NCBI GenBank assembly: GCA_903842345.1
Contig: CAIMLR010000007.1
Location: forward strand, 1-64,000
Source: an uncultured Myxococcales bacterium
GTDB taxonomy: Bacteria > Myxococcota_A > UBA9042
DNA length: 64,000 nt
Direction: 5' to 3'
Below, in pieces: positions 34,501 through 40,622 of this stretch. The stretch's first letter is position 1; each line of letters opens with the position of its first letter. The position numbers and the translations under genes are program-made. Below the pieces are notes generated by a model, which did no database searches, was not told the origin of the DNA, and worked only from the letters and a program-made list of their open reading frames with translations.

Positions 34501-36189
34501 CCGCCCGACGTGACGACGCTCAACGACCGCGGCCGCGTGCGCGCGTGGTACCAGTGGATGCAGGCGGGCTTCCAGTCGGGCGGGTCGATCGCCCAGCAGG
34601 GCATGCAGAAAGCCGGCATCGACACGATGCTCGTGCTGAACAAGCGCAACACGCTGCAGGTGCGCTACGACGGTCTGTTCATGGACGGCGGCGTCGCCAA
34701 TCCGTACAGCGCGCCGGGCACGGGCACGCAATTCGGGAGCGTCGGCGGCCTTGTCGGCAGCGGCTCGGTGCTCCCGCCGGGCAGCCTCGCCGGCCAGAAC
34801 GCCAACCCGACGAGCAGCTTCCTCAGCCTCAGCCAGCAGATGGTCAGCGTGCAGGACGCGCACAAGGTGGACAGCAAGTGGACGCTGCTCGGCGCCAACA
34901 CCGTCACCTACGGCATGGACAGCCTCGGCACGGGTCGCACGAGCGACACGGTGGCAGCGGGTGCGGCGTATCGCGCGACGGATCGGCTGATTCTGCGCGC
35001 GGACCAGCAGGGCATCCTCGGCGGCGATCCCGCGCAGTTCCGCAACACCGCGGATCACCTGTCGACGGCGCTGGCGATGGAATACAAGATCGCCAAGGAC
35101 CTGGCCGTCGTCGTCAGCGAGCGCCTGGGTTGGGCCGGCCAGAACGCGACGTCGGCGGGCTTGCGGACGATGCTGGACAAGAGCTCCAGCCTGTACGTGC
35201 AACAGCGGCTGGAGGACTCGAACGCGACGGGCCATCTGGTGTCGTCAAGCGTGGTGGGCGCGGAGAGCCGCTACGGCGATGACCAAAAATCGCGGGCGTA
35301 CGGCGAATACCAGATTGACGCGCTGAACGCCGGCCGCATGAACCGCGCGGTCATGGGCTTGGGCAAGAAATTTGAAGTCGCCAAGGGCGTCAACCTGGAC
35401 GCGGGCTACGAGCGGCAGCAGACGTTCGCGGCGGGCGGCGGCAACACGTCACGCGATGCCCTTTCGCTCGGCGGCGAATGGCTGCGCGGCGACTGGTTCA
35501 AGATCACGTCCCGTCAGGAAGTGCGCCTCGATCAGGGCGACCCGAACTTTGGCGGCGTGCGCAAGCTGCAGATCCTGACGCTGAACAATGGCCAGGTCGG
35601 CATCACCAAGGAATGGACTGTCTTTGGCCGCGCCAATTACACGCGCACGCAGAACCAGACGACGGATTCGCTGGAGGCGGAAGCGCTGGAAGCGACGCTC
35701 GGCGCGGCGTTCCGGCCAATCACGCACAACTGGCTGAACCTCATCACCAAGGTCAGCCACCTGATCGACATGCGCCCGAGCACGGACGGCACGGGCACGA
35801 GCGAGCGCTCCGTGAAGGACATCCTGAGCATCGAGCCGATCGCGCAGCTGCCCTACCGCTTTGAGTTTTCGCAGAAAGCCGCGCTGCGGCGCGTGACGGA
35901 GGCGCTGGCGGACATGACGCCGGAGAATTCCTCGACGCTGCTGCTGGTGTCGCGGCTGGGCTGGCACGTGACCGATCGCATCGACATCGCCACGGAATAC
36001 CGCTTTCTGGAGACGCTGTTGACCAAGGACCTGCAGCACGGCGCGCTGCTTGAAACCGCGTGGCGGTTCGCCAAGGCTTTGCGCGTCGGCGGCGGCTACA
36101 ACTTCACGCACTTCATGGAAACCAATGCGGGCGATATTCGCAGCAGCAATCAGGGCGGCTTCTTCATGCGCCTCACCGGCATGTACTAA
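22564..36189 (+). CDS. Giant DUF11-repeat surface protein with a C-terminal outer-membrane beta-barrel
   Basis: The protein is 4541 residues with no frameshift. A signal peptide ends near PADALVVG. Residues about 50-390 resemble DUF3344 (VDYRFNDKLL, VAAYLYWGASE). Residues about 398-2680 hold about 17 DUF11-type beta-sandwich repeats of roughly 130 residues (pattern NGGxxxPGDxLTYTLTLxN). Then come SdrD-B/Cna-B-like domains (about 2692-2906 and 3099-3196, with YCDGNNNGEQDDGEDGLAG), a Pro-rich linker (PPPPPPSGG) and one more DUF11-like unit. Residues about 3588-4541 alternate polar and aromatic residues and end FFMRLTGMY, the mark of a barrel with a terminal aromatic. I infer a long fibre held in the outer membrane by its own C-terminal barrel, probably an adhesin or contact protein. 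Confidence 0.85.
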   Translation: MIHGQRNWRARATGWLLSLACALMAVAPADALVVGTYPSVPKAFKVYGKSVQMGASLVTNFVDYRFNDKLLAQSSDTVKISQKMPEDAVIVAAYLYWGASEPNSGYDNTAVVTLADGAQQTLAADGCETRTDPTPNGTGAHYYCRRDITSLLQSHPGADHWNGNYTVGGIDAKVANIAQVTAQNPNACNGLTKQNGQPESVCCEQGDIGCQARYASWSMVFVYDTKFSETTQRDVFLYDGYVLLDEQQNSLGQIKFTINDFLVADPPDAQLTYYAMEGDKQLGNPEQDPGNNGPDSPPCATCWDFVSFNGVELTGGAGNNEPHNIMNSTPETGIDLDTFDVSTLVKPNDTSASLVVSSGNGSLADNNQQVAMAGAGEFFVYGWSLLQVNRKAPNFKSTVNKFYANFTEASPGDVLTYTDDLLNTGPLDSDNTTLKFATFPPPGTDYLPGSTTVDGVVVPDVGGQSALAGGLNLGVLTNAAGGKSNRTVTFKVKVKAVPGVTEIDSAGLVSYTYVSAKYSDSIATQTSVVKLVPPQLAPPSLAVAPFKQSPAGTVTFTLTLQSLSATAISVDTLGFDLPAELAFISATGPGTNKSTATGGVSNSGQVRFDVVPIPSGQQAIFTITAKVKDLAALQALGINPIAGHIVNSQGSVVLGTKTYKTDDPNQPGAENPTALTLQVPSNLTQSTKTVTDLSPDTPLLPGDQVKFTINIQNSGAGDATVNISDPIPSGLSFVSSQSPELTLAGSVLTGSVVVPAGQTKSLSFTAQVKADTPPGATFQNVATLAPTDGQTPTVVQTPVTTVQGGPDLSTSVLTVADQNGGDLEPGDVLGYTLTLTNTGKIATGALQIALPVDKSLEGVTAIDGGGALDAGSNSILWSSVGIPAGGQLVLHFTAKVKAATINGTAIAAIATVTGGQLPKPQTISATVKVQANPNIATFTDVASSSGGSTFNPGDTVTYTIQLQNTGKGVVTNGVLTTTLDPALGTIVAAAGGAVAGQTVTWPVGTLQNADPLKTLTVTAKLVTPLPQGKSVSNQVTLTGDGLLAPALSDDPAKPGKTDPTVFAVTSAPNLTTSDKSYVDSNGGSVQGGDKLTFFLHPRNTGSSPASNVVVTDVLAPQLTQVTVTGGTFNAATSTVTWNAIPSLLPGDKPELSFTAVVDKATPSGTTISNTGKISFTETPSSATTNTISFQVVNLPDFGASTKSVNGAQIQAGGAVTYSLNIVNSGNQAGTGVVVTDVLPKELENIQVGQSGTYNAATGTVTWTLGNVAAGASTPLTVSGTVKKPLDNATHVCNQAQIKANENPAASFTSPPNTALTPAGTPTCFDVASAPVVVFQKNVFATAGGQQLNQATVKPKTALTWSIKVKNTGNALAKAVTVADPLPAGLENIVALDGGAVDAAKNQVTWPAIAALGVNAADEVTLRFTATVKTGLDDGTAIQNQALLTFTGQPTAQKSDDPTTPTVNDPTTVSVQSKVDFSKAKLTVVDVNGGDVRPGDALTYTLTLRNEGDGAAKATTVTLPLDARLGDVTASNGGVVQGAGTPGGTVTWALGTLAPGDAATLTVQAKVKTPQLNGAVIVEQAQITATGLQVPVLSDADLTTAIREPTMLTVVAKADLSPSHWTVQDVNGGALEPGDQVNLGLVLQNKGDALAQLVNIQTLLPPVGLTDIHVFDGGTLTAGTIAWTVPIVSITPTGDVTLHLSATVAPGTPDGSLLNVIAQIPTVAPNPTATLKVVAQPNLSQSALTSDDESGWVQKIGQAAPGHVVRLEVKLKNSGKAAAENVTVTLPLSAKWASIAALTGGTVANNVVTWTVASIPAGGTLTLTAKGTIAAADQDGDTLPLQAQAAAQNLATPQAIAGQPVMVVNRPILQVQKSYTDLTGGHLFPGDKARFTLTVLNVGNATAQQVQISDDLPPQLVNPVAQSGGSVTGATVNWLLPTLAPAQTATVTFEATIGPNLPTGTIIVNQAKAKAQNAQLQLSNALNIPVKYPTLQVDAKLTPEAPATTPAQPGDTVTLQVIVTVPTAENASNVTVSVPVDATVFDVTAPKGATWDDAQKLLTWTVKANGGLANIPGGASVALAATLRVKATAANGATAQGKAIAREGETGISYDAKPATLAIVAIPKLKVLKTVEDLNGGKVAPLDVLRYTIAVSVTGLSAAEDVSIEDVLDDHLEVVTIGQGGKQTTAGGVTKLTWSAKGATALAAVVPGQTATLTFDARVKADTPDAATVLNQAQVKADAVATAVPSDDPNTPALNDATVVRVRTQSALEASTKTAKDDNGGALLPGETVTWRITVVATSPQPLTNVRLLDVVPAGMTYDPGSTTLNGNAAPDVAGSSPLTAGLALGTLQAGTANAAIVTFRTRLRADAVEGGQVSNTATATADNVPPTAIGPATLSIGKGPSIRQTQKTAQLIDTNNNGLADLGEAIAYTVTIRNTGASAAELVTLDDPLPNTTHYVGGSLTLDGKPLSDAGDGDAGRFDVATGKIHVDAGTIEAGSQRVVTFQAKILGGVLVSNQATAQAKGLAAELSDADNDDSNGNQPTVTQVGPAAPLVTVTKAVQDENGGAVQAGDWLRYTLTVVNNGNAKADSIILIDTLPKGMDALKDADVLLPPGVVLQNDGATLKVVGMAVQAGESAVVSVRTRVSANVADAATICNIARADILLPAGTVHAESKPACVTTGAQIGEGAISGVIFEDVGIDDNVFEAETDLRFPHFQVAVLPPVGVEGPVLTAIADDQGQYHVLHVPNGQRRVRVLSPGGAVFLERTIDAPGPQSGKLDLSLRPTGRVYDAHAGTTTPGVRLWLRYDEGDPVAPNTLLADDALPQGQQGQTTDASGAYLFSPPAGRAYRIELATVSAGWAFPVAGHAPEPGIALLDKQGLVVSDALPHIAGNTLPRYLTRFSLQGAANTPPPPPPSGGRGATPQASNGPPPPRHNHLPVEQLTSAISVGVRLSKAQAQVGDLLYATVTVQNHSSAGFAADALTGRGGVELRDLLPTGLNLVPGAADLTLVGTNNLPVKIPLAQLDAPLMVVHRISPTTGKSVGLDLPPGGSLTLRAQMVVTPTAKPGQQLEFAAQLYDVSGQQLSGRSTAQLLVQADPLFDKGMVLVKAYCDGNNNGEQDDGEDGLAGARVYADIGQFATTDAYGRAHLMDLPPGNHLFKLDPDTLPPGSTVIGDEQKVLYLTRGISLPLTFPIQCKFEAVGPTRVEATATSARPPEDAPTPGPGVVPVAVDAASLTIAVDSKVTTQRFLRARLLGTDKKPLGDARMASDPTSTALEPGAPIVLLVEHSGGFARHGLEIRELEDGGRLGALVVEQVDGRDPPKQVMLRARPGFPGIADLTRGRRYALRMRAETEWGTRVWSAPIPFEVRDHVKDPRQDAFTLPSRPPRLLINGNPFDLDAAGRGALLVDRPADGKMLISLRQADGAGRDEFVTVAAQGPKFLPAGAAMPMAATTTDAAIFGAPLLEALQAQANAMPTAAPPVVKFEAAAPTALSPSAAKASGMDAAELRVMLPPGPLELAQPELGVHGKTLPTNRVEVQGQTALVDDEGNFYALVRLPIGASTLTIAAIDKAGNRAIVERAVTVKDRALFLLAIADGSVSHVGAHLQEVDQPGSLAIGNTQLAGRVALYAKGRVSGEFLGLKDLSFTAHVDTAKDPNLQSFATNLIDPTKFYPVYGDASVATQDVKARGQLYILVEADRTKFLIGNFAARLQGIELLRYDRTLYGAWLEFSRVYGGFETAVKGFVAQQDRMVQRHTDVMRGTGGSLYYLSVRDVVEGSERIDLVVRDRISGMELGRIPQARNTDYVIDPMQGRITFKSPVSGAVDGTLAIGQTGLAGQNLTWNGHPLFVETTYEARGIQSTDSLSFGGQLREKFANGRVDVGGSYVQEGRADAPTYRVAGGDVTVKLGDRSKATAEYAFSQSRDTLLSVSDDGGLTFGQQTQATTTTSAGAAVQGQAVKVAVDLDLRDMFGPSTDPTPTDLPPDVTTLNDRGRVRAWYQWMQAGFQSGGSIAQQGMQKAGIDTMLVLNKRNTLQVRYDGLFMDGGVANPYSAPGTGTQFGSVGGLVGSGSVLPPGSLAGQNANPTSSFLSLSQQMVSVQDAHKVDSKWTLLGANTVTYGMDSLGTGRTSDTVAAGAAYRATDRLILRADQQGILGGDPAQFRNTADHLSTALAMEYKIAKDLAVVVSERLGWAGQNATSAGLRTMLDKSSSLYVQQRLEDSNATGHLVSSSVVGAESRYGDDQKSRAYGEYQIDALNAGRMNRAVMGLGKKFEVAKGVNLDAGYERQQTFAAGGGNTSRDALSLGGEWLRGDWFKITSRQEVRLDQGDPNFGGVRKLQILTLNNGQVGITKEWTVFGRANYTRTQNQTTDSLEAEALEATLGAAFRPITHNWLNLITKVSHLIDMRPSTDGTGTSERSVKDILSIEPIAQLPYRFEFSQKAALRRVTEALADMTPENSSTLLLVSRLGWHVTDRIDIATEYRFLETLLTKDLQHGALLETAWRFAKALRVGGGYNFTHFMETNAGDIRSSNQGGFFMRLTGMY
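23755..30600 (+). repeat. Array of about 17 diverged DUF11 repeats
   Basis: Within the giant gene, units of about 390-420 bp begin near 23755, 24175, 24630, 25000, 25370, 25785, 26165, 26570, 27000, 27415, 27785, 28175, 28540, 28945, 29375, 29770 and 30230. Each starts with a TKTVxDxNGG-like strand and a PGD turn. The units are diverged in DNA sequence, which suggests an old expansion held by selection on the fold rather than recent slippage. Confidence 0.75.
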
Positions 36190-36259
36190 CGGATTGACGC
36201 GCCACGGGTGCAACGGCTACAACGACGTAAGCGGGATGACTCCCCAAGGAATCTGGCTC

Positions 36260-36634
36260 ATGCGCTTTGATCGAATCCTCGCCGCCCTCGCAATGGGCCT
36301 CTGCTGCTGGCTCGCCGGCTGTGAAACTACCGCGCCGTACGCGTCCTGCCCGTTGGACAAGGAAGTGACCGACAAGGGCATTTGCACGGGCACCGCGGGC
36401 AGCACGAGCTGCGTAGTGCGCAAACATCCGCAGTGCGATCTGGACATCTGCCTCGCGTATTTTGGCACGCCGGCGGTCTGCACCCAGACGTGCACGTCGG
36501 ATGCCGATTGCCCCTCCGAACCCAACGTTTCCGGAAGCGCCACCTGCTGGACGTTCGCGCCCGCGGACGCAGCGACCGGCAAGGCGGCAGAGCGGTATTG
36601 CGTGCCGCCGTCGCGCAAGTCAGCCGTCAAGTAG
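36260..36634 (+). CDS. Small cysteine-rich lipoprotein
   Basis: The protein is 124 residues starting at the ATG at 36260; AAGGA lies ten bases upstream. MRFDRILAALAMGLCCWLAGC is a lipoprotein signal with the anchor at residue 21 and an unusual CC pair inside the hydrophobic core. The mature part has about ten cysteines, including DLDICLAYFG, VCTQTCTSDADC and ATCWTF; the TSDADC string echoes the repeat of the lipoprotein at 11151. Expected in the outer membrane. It sits 70 bp after the giant barrel gene and 29 bp before an SH3-domain gene, inside the same transcription run. Confidence 0.65.
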   Translation: MRFDRILAALAMGLCCWLAGCETTAPYASCPLDKEVTDKGICTGTAGSTSCVVRKHPQCDLDICLAYFGTPAVCTQTCTSDADCPSEPNVSGSATCWTFAPADAATGKAAERYCVPPSRKSAVK

Positions 36635-36663
36635 CGGCAAACCGATTGCTCCCGGGGGAACCC

Positions 36664-37434
36664 ATGCCGCCGGACTCGCCCAACAACCGTCGCCTTCCGA
36701 CCTGGCTGCTCTACGCCGGCGCGGGGAGCCTGGCGCTGATCGCCGTGCTCGTCGTTGGCGCGTTCAGCTACACTGCGCTCGCGCCCGATTCCGACGTGCT
36801 GCCCTACCGCTGGCGCGCGTGGCTGGAAAACCTGACCGGCGATGGCAAAGTGATGCAGCCGCAACCCGACCGGGAGAAGCTGCCGTGGGTGGCGCCCAAG
36901 CCTACGCGTCCCGATGATGCGCCGCCGGCCGACGGCTCGGAAGCGACTGCCGCGCTGGCGCCGATTGAACAGGCCGCGGATGCCGCCGACAAGGCCGTCA
37001 CCGCCTACCGTGACAGCCACGACGATCCGAAGCTGGCGAGCGCCGCACAGGCGGCCATCGACGCGATCCGGCGAATTCCAGTGAACGTCAAAGACGATGC
37101 GGCGACCCAAGCCGCCGTTGTGGAACTGCGCGACGAGAAGGCGGTGGCGCGGCAACATGCGCTGGAGGACGCCCGGCGGGTGGCGCGGGCGACCCATGAA
37201 GTGAGCGGCGCGCGCGACGATCCCGAGTCGCCCTACCTCGTGCTGCGTGCCGCGGCGCATCCGCAGGCGCGCGATCTGGCGCACTTGAACGACGGCGATC
37301 GCGTCCACGTGTTCCTGGCAACCGGCACAGGGTGGTCGCGCGTGGAAGTGCTGACCGGCCCGGCGACTGGCCAAAATGGCTACGCGAAGGACAAACTGCT
37401 GAAGCCGCTGCGCAACGCCGCCGTCGGGAAATGA
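36664..37434 (+). CDS. Membrane-anchored protein with a C-terminal SH3-like domain
   Basis: The protein is 256 residues; a purine-rich GGGGGAA precedes the ATG at 36664. A transmembrane helix (about residues 16-38, LLYAGAGSLALIAVLVVGAF) is followed by a Pro-rich stretch and an Ala-rich helical region (about 90-185), possibly a coiled coil that spans part of the periplasm. The last 60 residues (YLVLRAAAHPQARDL, LNDGDRVHVFLATGTGWSRVEV, GYAKDKLL) match the bacterial SH3 pattern, which often binds peptidoglycan. It could tether the inner membrane to the wall. The next gene, an HtrA protease, starts 44 bp downstream. Confidence 0.65.
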   Translation: MPPDSPNNRRLPTWLLYAGAGSLALIAVLVVGAFSYTALAPDSDVLPYRWRAWLENLTGDGKVMQPQPDREKLPWVAPKPTRPDDAPPADGSEATAALAPIEQAADAADKAVTAYRDSHDDPKLASAAQAAIDAIRRIPVNVKDDAATQAAVVELRDEKAVARQHALEDARRVARATHEVSGARDDPESPYLVLRAAAHPQARDLAHLNDGDRVHVFLATGTGWSRVEVLTGPATGQNGYAKDKLLKPLRNAAVGK

Positions 37435-37478
37435 ACGGTGCGCGCCGCGTGTTGGCACGGGCCACGAGGAGGCGGACG

Positions 37479-38906
37479 ATGCTGCGTTGGAGTCTGCTGC
37501 TGCTGTTGCCGACCTGGGCCTTCGCCGCGCCCGTTGGCCGCATGCCGGAGAGCCGGATCCCCGACAAGCTGTGGACGGAGAAGCCCGTTGGCCGCACTGG
37601 CATCAGCAACAACTCGCCCGTGACGATGGGCGGCTTCTCCCGCCTCGCCAAGCTCATCTCGCCGGCCGTCGTCAACATCTCCACCGTCGGCAACGGCAGC
37701 CCGGGCGGCCGGGAAGGCGCGTCGGGCGCACTCGTGACCGGTGAAGGCACCGGCTTCTTCATCCACGCCAGCGGCTACCTGCTCACCAACGACCACGTCA
37801 TCGACGGCGCGCGCGACATCACCGTCCGCACCGCCAACGACCGCGTCTTCAAGGCCCGCGTCGTCGGCCGCGATCCGCGCACGGACCTCGCGTTGCTGCA
37901 AGTCGACAGCCGCGGCCCCTTCCCCATCGCGCCGCTTGGCGACTCCGGCAGGATCAGCCCCGGCGAGTGGGTCGTCGCCATCGGCAATCCATTCGGGCTG
38001 TCGCACACCGTCACTGCCGGCATCGTCAGCGCCATTGGCCGCAGTGACGTCCAACCGACCGGCAAACCGATGCTCGCCAGCTTCATCCAGACCGACGCCA
38101 GCATCAATCCCGGCAACTCCGGCGGGCCGTTGTGCAACATCCGCGGTGAAGTCATCGGCATCAACACGGCGATCCGCGGCGACGCGCAGGGCATCGGTTT
38201 TGCGATTCCCTCCAACATGGCCAAAAAACTGCTGCCACAACTGGCGACGGGCCGCGTGGAGCGCTCTTTCCTGGGCCTGGCATTTCGCGAAGTGACGCCG
38301 GAACTGGCCAAAGTGCTGAAGCTGGAGCGCGTAGCGGGCGCGGTGGTGACGGAAGTGGGCGCGGGCAGTCCGGCGGATCAGGCGGGGCTGCGCCCGGGCG
38401 ACGTGCTGACGAGTTTTGACGGCCAGCCCGTGCGCGCGGCGAGCGACCTGCCGTGGCTGGCGGCGCAGGCAGGCGTGCATGCCAAGGTGGCGGTGGAGCT
38501 GATCCGCGACGGCAAGACCCAGAGCGTGCAAGTGCAATTGCAGGCGCTGCCCCGGCCGCTGGAGATCGTGGAGCCGCCGCGGCTGTTGCCACCGGTGGCG
38601 GCGCAAGCGACGTTGACCATCGGCGGGCTGGGCGCGACCGTGGCGGACCTGACGCCGGTGCTGCGGCGGCGTTTCAGCATTCTGGCGCCGGTGGGCGCGC
38701 TTGTGGTGGCGGTCGATCGCGGCGGACCGGCGAATCACGCGGGGCTGCGCGTGGGCGACGTGGTGACGCGCATCGCCCGGCGCGCGGTGAATGGCGCAGC
38801 GCTGTTGGAGGCTGAGGTGCGTGCGGCACGGCCAGACGACGTGTTGTCGCTCCTGGTGCAGCGCGGCAAGCAGTCGATTTGGCTGACGCCGAAGCGGGCG
38901 CGGTGA
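37479..38906 (+). CDS. HtrA/Deg-family periplasmic serine protease
   Basis: The protein is 475 residues. GAGGAGG lies seven bases before the ATG at 37479; an in-frame ATG at 37431 overlaps the previous stop but has no such site. A signal peptide ends LPTWAFA-AP. The chymotrypsin-fold domain has the full triad: H106 (LLTNDHVID), D136 (DPRTDLALLQ) and S214 (INPGNSGGP). Two PDZ domains follow (AGSPADQAGLRPGDVLTSF and RGGPANHAGLRVGDVVTRI). HtrA proteases degrade or rescue misfolded envelope proteins. Its place at the end of the run that encodes a giant barrel protein suggests quality control of that cargo. It converges with the LuxC-like gene, 12 bp apart. Confidence 0.9.
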   Translation: MLRWSLLLLLPTWAFAAPVGRMPESRIPDKLWTEKPVGRTGISNNSPVTMGGFSRLAKLISPAVVNISTVGNGSPGGREGASGALVTGEGTGFFIHASGYLLTNDHVIDGARDITVRTANDRVFKARVVGRDPRTDLALLQVDSRGPFPIAPLGDSGRISPGEWVVAIGNPFGLSHTVTAGIVSAIGRSDVQPTGKPMLASFIQTDASINPGNSGGPLCNIRGEVIGINTAIRGDAQGIGFAIPSNMAKKLLPQLATGRVERSFLGLAFREVTPELAKVLKLERVAGAVVTEVGAGSPADQAGLRPGDVLTSFDGQPVRAASDLPWLAAQAGVHAKVAVELIRDGKTQSVQVQLQALPRPLEIVEPPRLLPPVAAQATLTIGGLGATVADLTPVLRRRFSILAPVGALVVAVDRGGPANHAGLRVGDVVTRIARRAVNGAALLEAEVRAARPDDVLSLLVQRGKQSIWLTPKRAR

Positions 38907-38918
38907 GCCCACACGCGG

Positions 38919-40148
38919 TTACTGCCGGTCGGTGAGGCGCACGAGCGCGGCAAACGGCACGTGACCATCCGGTGCGCGATCCGCGCGCGGCGCCTGCATG
39001 GCCCCCGGCGCACAGTGGCGATGCACGCCGAGCCGATCGAGGACATCCAACAATTGGAAGCGATCGGCGTCGAGCGCGACCGATGCCGTCGACAGTCTGC
39101 GCCGCCACGGCGCGAGTTGACGCTGCAGATCGCTGCCATCGACGGCCTCGTAGACCGTCAACGCACGGCCGCCATGCCCCGTCGCCTGCGCCTGCGCGGG
39201 AATCGGCCCGTGCGCCCCGAGGATCGCCCAGTCGCCACCGCGCTCCAACCAGCAATTGCCCTGAACGGCCGCGGCAAACGCGTGGGTTTCCACTTGCAGC
39301 TGCATCCGCGCCTGCGCCGCCGGATCCACCTGCCCCGCGGGCAGCAGCGCCGCAACGCGGGCAAATTCGCGCGCGAGGGTCGCCTGCACCAGCGCGCGCC
39401 CGGCAGCGTCGATCGGGCCAACCAGCCAGAGGGCACGCAGGGACATGCAGCCGCGCCCATCCGCCAGGAGCGCATCGACCGCCCAGCCCGCCGCGGCCGC
39501 CTGCAGCGCTTTTGGGTCGGCCAGGACGTCGGACGCCAGCACACCAATCGACTGGTAGTGGCCATGGAGCCGCAAGCGGCCAGTGAAACCCGCGGCGCTG
39601 GCAAATTGCAGGACCGCCGCGATCGCCGCATCCCCGCCGTAGACCAGCAAGGCATCCGCGCTGTGGAGCCAGTGGGTCCAGGCCGCGCGATCGCCGCGAG
39701 CAAATTCCTGAATCGTCAGGCGCTCCGCCAGGCCTGGATCGACCAGACGCAGCGCCGCCTGAAAGTTGCGTGCCGCCAGCGGGTCGCCCGATCCCGGACG
39801 CACGCTCACGCGATTGCCAACCAGAAGCGCCTCCGCGATCGCCTGCCACGTCGCGACGCACAGATTGCCCGGCGCGACGATCGCCACGTGGCCAATTGGC
39901 CGAGACGCGCCCGGATGCGAACCCAGACCGCGACGCAAAGCCCTTTCCAGATCGAGGAGTTGCCAGCCAGCCGCCCACAGCGCCACAAGGCGTTCCAGGC
40001 TCGTTGGATGCAGACCCGAACTTTCCGCCAAGCCCGCCGTCAACTCGCCGTACAGCGGGTCCGCCAGGTCGCCAGATCGCAACGTAAGATCGCTTAGAGA
40101 TTGAAGTTCACGCACGATCCGACTCCACAGCAACGCGCGGCCCAGCAT
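38919..40148 (-). CDS. LuxC-like acyl-CoA reductase
   Basis: The protein is 409 residues from the ATG at 40148; longer frames would run into the tRNA-Ser gene at 40288. It shows the LuxC family pattern: an aldehyde-dehydrogenase-like fold with GHVAIVAPGNLCVATWQAI, NRVSVRPGSGDPLAARNF and a probable catalytic cysteine in DGRGCMSLRALW. LuxC enzymes reduce acyl-CoA or acyl-enzyme to aldehyde with NADPH. No LuxE or other lux gene is near, so bioluminescence is not implied; fatty aldehyde or secondary-metabolite supply is more likely. The start is not supported by a clear Shine-Dalgarno sequence. Confidence 0.75.
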   Translation of the reverse strand: MLGRALLWSRIVRELQSLSDLTLRSGDLADPLYGELTAGLAESSGLHPTSLERLVALWAAGWQLLDLERALRRGLGSHPGASRPIGHVAIVAPGNLCVATWQAIAEALLVGNRVSVRPGSGDPLAARNFQAALRLVDPGLAERLTIQEFARGDRAAWTHWLHSADALLVYGGDAAIAAVLQFASAAGFTGRLRLHGHYQSIGVLASDVLADPKALQAAAAGWAVDALLADGRGCMSLRALWLVGPIDAAGRALVQATLAREFARVAALLPAGQVDPAAQARMQLQVETHAFAAAVQGNCWLERGGDWAILGAHGPIPAQAQATGHGGRALTVYEAVDGSDLQRQLAPWRRRLSTASVALDADRFQLLDVLDRLGVHRHCAPGAMQAPRADRAPDGHVPFAALVRLTDRQ

Positions 40149-40178
40149 CCCCCATCGCGGCTTCAGGAGCAAGGGGGC

Positions 40179-40207
40179 TTGCGCAATCGCGCAGACGAGG
40201 CTAGACT
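40179..40207 (+). promoter_or_regulatory. Predicted sigma-70-type promoter of the tRNA cluster
   Basis: TTGCGC (40179-40184) and TAGACT (40202-40207) are 17 bp apart, about 80 bp before tRNA-Ser(UGA). It is divergent from the LuxC-like gene. It may drive the three tRNAs and tadA together. Prediction only. Confidence 0.4.
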
Positions 40208-40219
40208 CTTGGCCCACTC

Positions 40220-40240
40220 GCTTCCGGTGCGCCCGGAAGC
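40220..40240 (+). other. Leader hairpin before tRNA-Ser(UGA)
   Basis: GCTTCCGG (40220-40227) pairs perfectly with CCGGAAGC (40233-40240) around a 5-base loop. It lies between the predicted promoter and the first tRNA, so it would be in the precursor transcript. No run of T follows, so it is not a classic terminator. A processing signal or a chance structure are both possible. Confidence 0.35.
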
Positions 40241-40287
40241 AATGCTTCGCCCGATGTCCCAGATGGCCAAACGCCGTCGCTGACTCG

Positions 40288-40373
40288 GGGAGAGTGGCCG
40301 AGCGGTTTATGGCAGCGGTCTTGAAAACCGCCGAGGTGAATAGCCTCCGGGGGTTCGAATCCCTCCTCTCCCG
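40288..40373 (+). tRNA. tRNA-Ser(UGA)
   Basis: This is an 86-base class II tRNA with anticodon TGA at 40322-40324, reading UCA. The acceptor GGGAGAG pairs fully with CTCTCCC, and the T-loop is TTCGAAT. The long variable arm typical of serine tRNAs (around GAGGTGAATAGCCTCC) is present. The CCA end is not encoded, unlike the other three serine tRNAs here. Confidence 0.93.
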
Positions 40374-40474
40374 CCCGCAGTGAAGTGCCGACACGGTCGC
40401 AAACTGGTCGCGCAATCAAAGAAATCCTCACCGGGAGCTGAACAGGCAACGCCTTGAAGGCTTCCGCAGATGAC

Positions 40475-40566
40475 GGAGAGGTGGCCGAGTGGCTGAAGGC
40501 AACGGTTTGCTAAACCGTCATAGGGTTTAAATCCTATCAGGGGTTCGAATCCCCTCCTCCCCGCCA
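40475..40566 (+). tRNA. tRNA-Ser(GCU)
   Basis: This is a 92-base class II tRNA with encoded CCA and anticodon GCT in the loop TTGCTAA, reading AGC and AGU. The variable arm is long. The acceptor GGAGAGG pairs with CCTCCCC except for an A-C mismatch at position 3:70. The T-arm and D-arm are normal. The mismatch may reflect a sequencing error, C-to-U editing or tolerated variation. Confidence 0.92.
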
Positions 40567-40622
40567 GCAACCCCGGTTGCGGCTCTTGTGTCTGACTCTC
40601 AGTGTCTTCCCGTCTTTGCAAC

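Noticed and set aside
38919-40148. Bioluminescence locus
   Set aside because: Only a LuxC-like reductase is present; no luciferase or other lux gene lies near.
38919-40415. Longer form of the LuxC-like protein
   Set aside because: The extension would run through the tRNA-Ser(UGA) gene on the opposite strand; the ATG at 40148 gives a complete domain.
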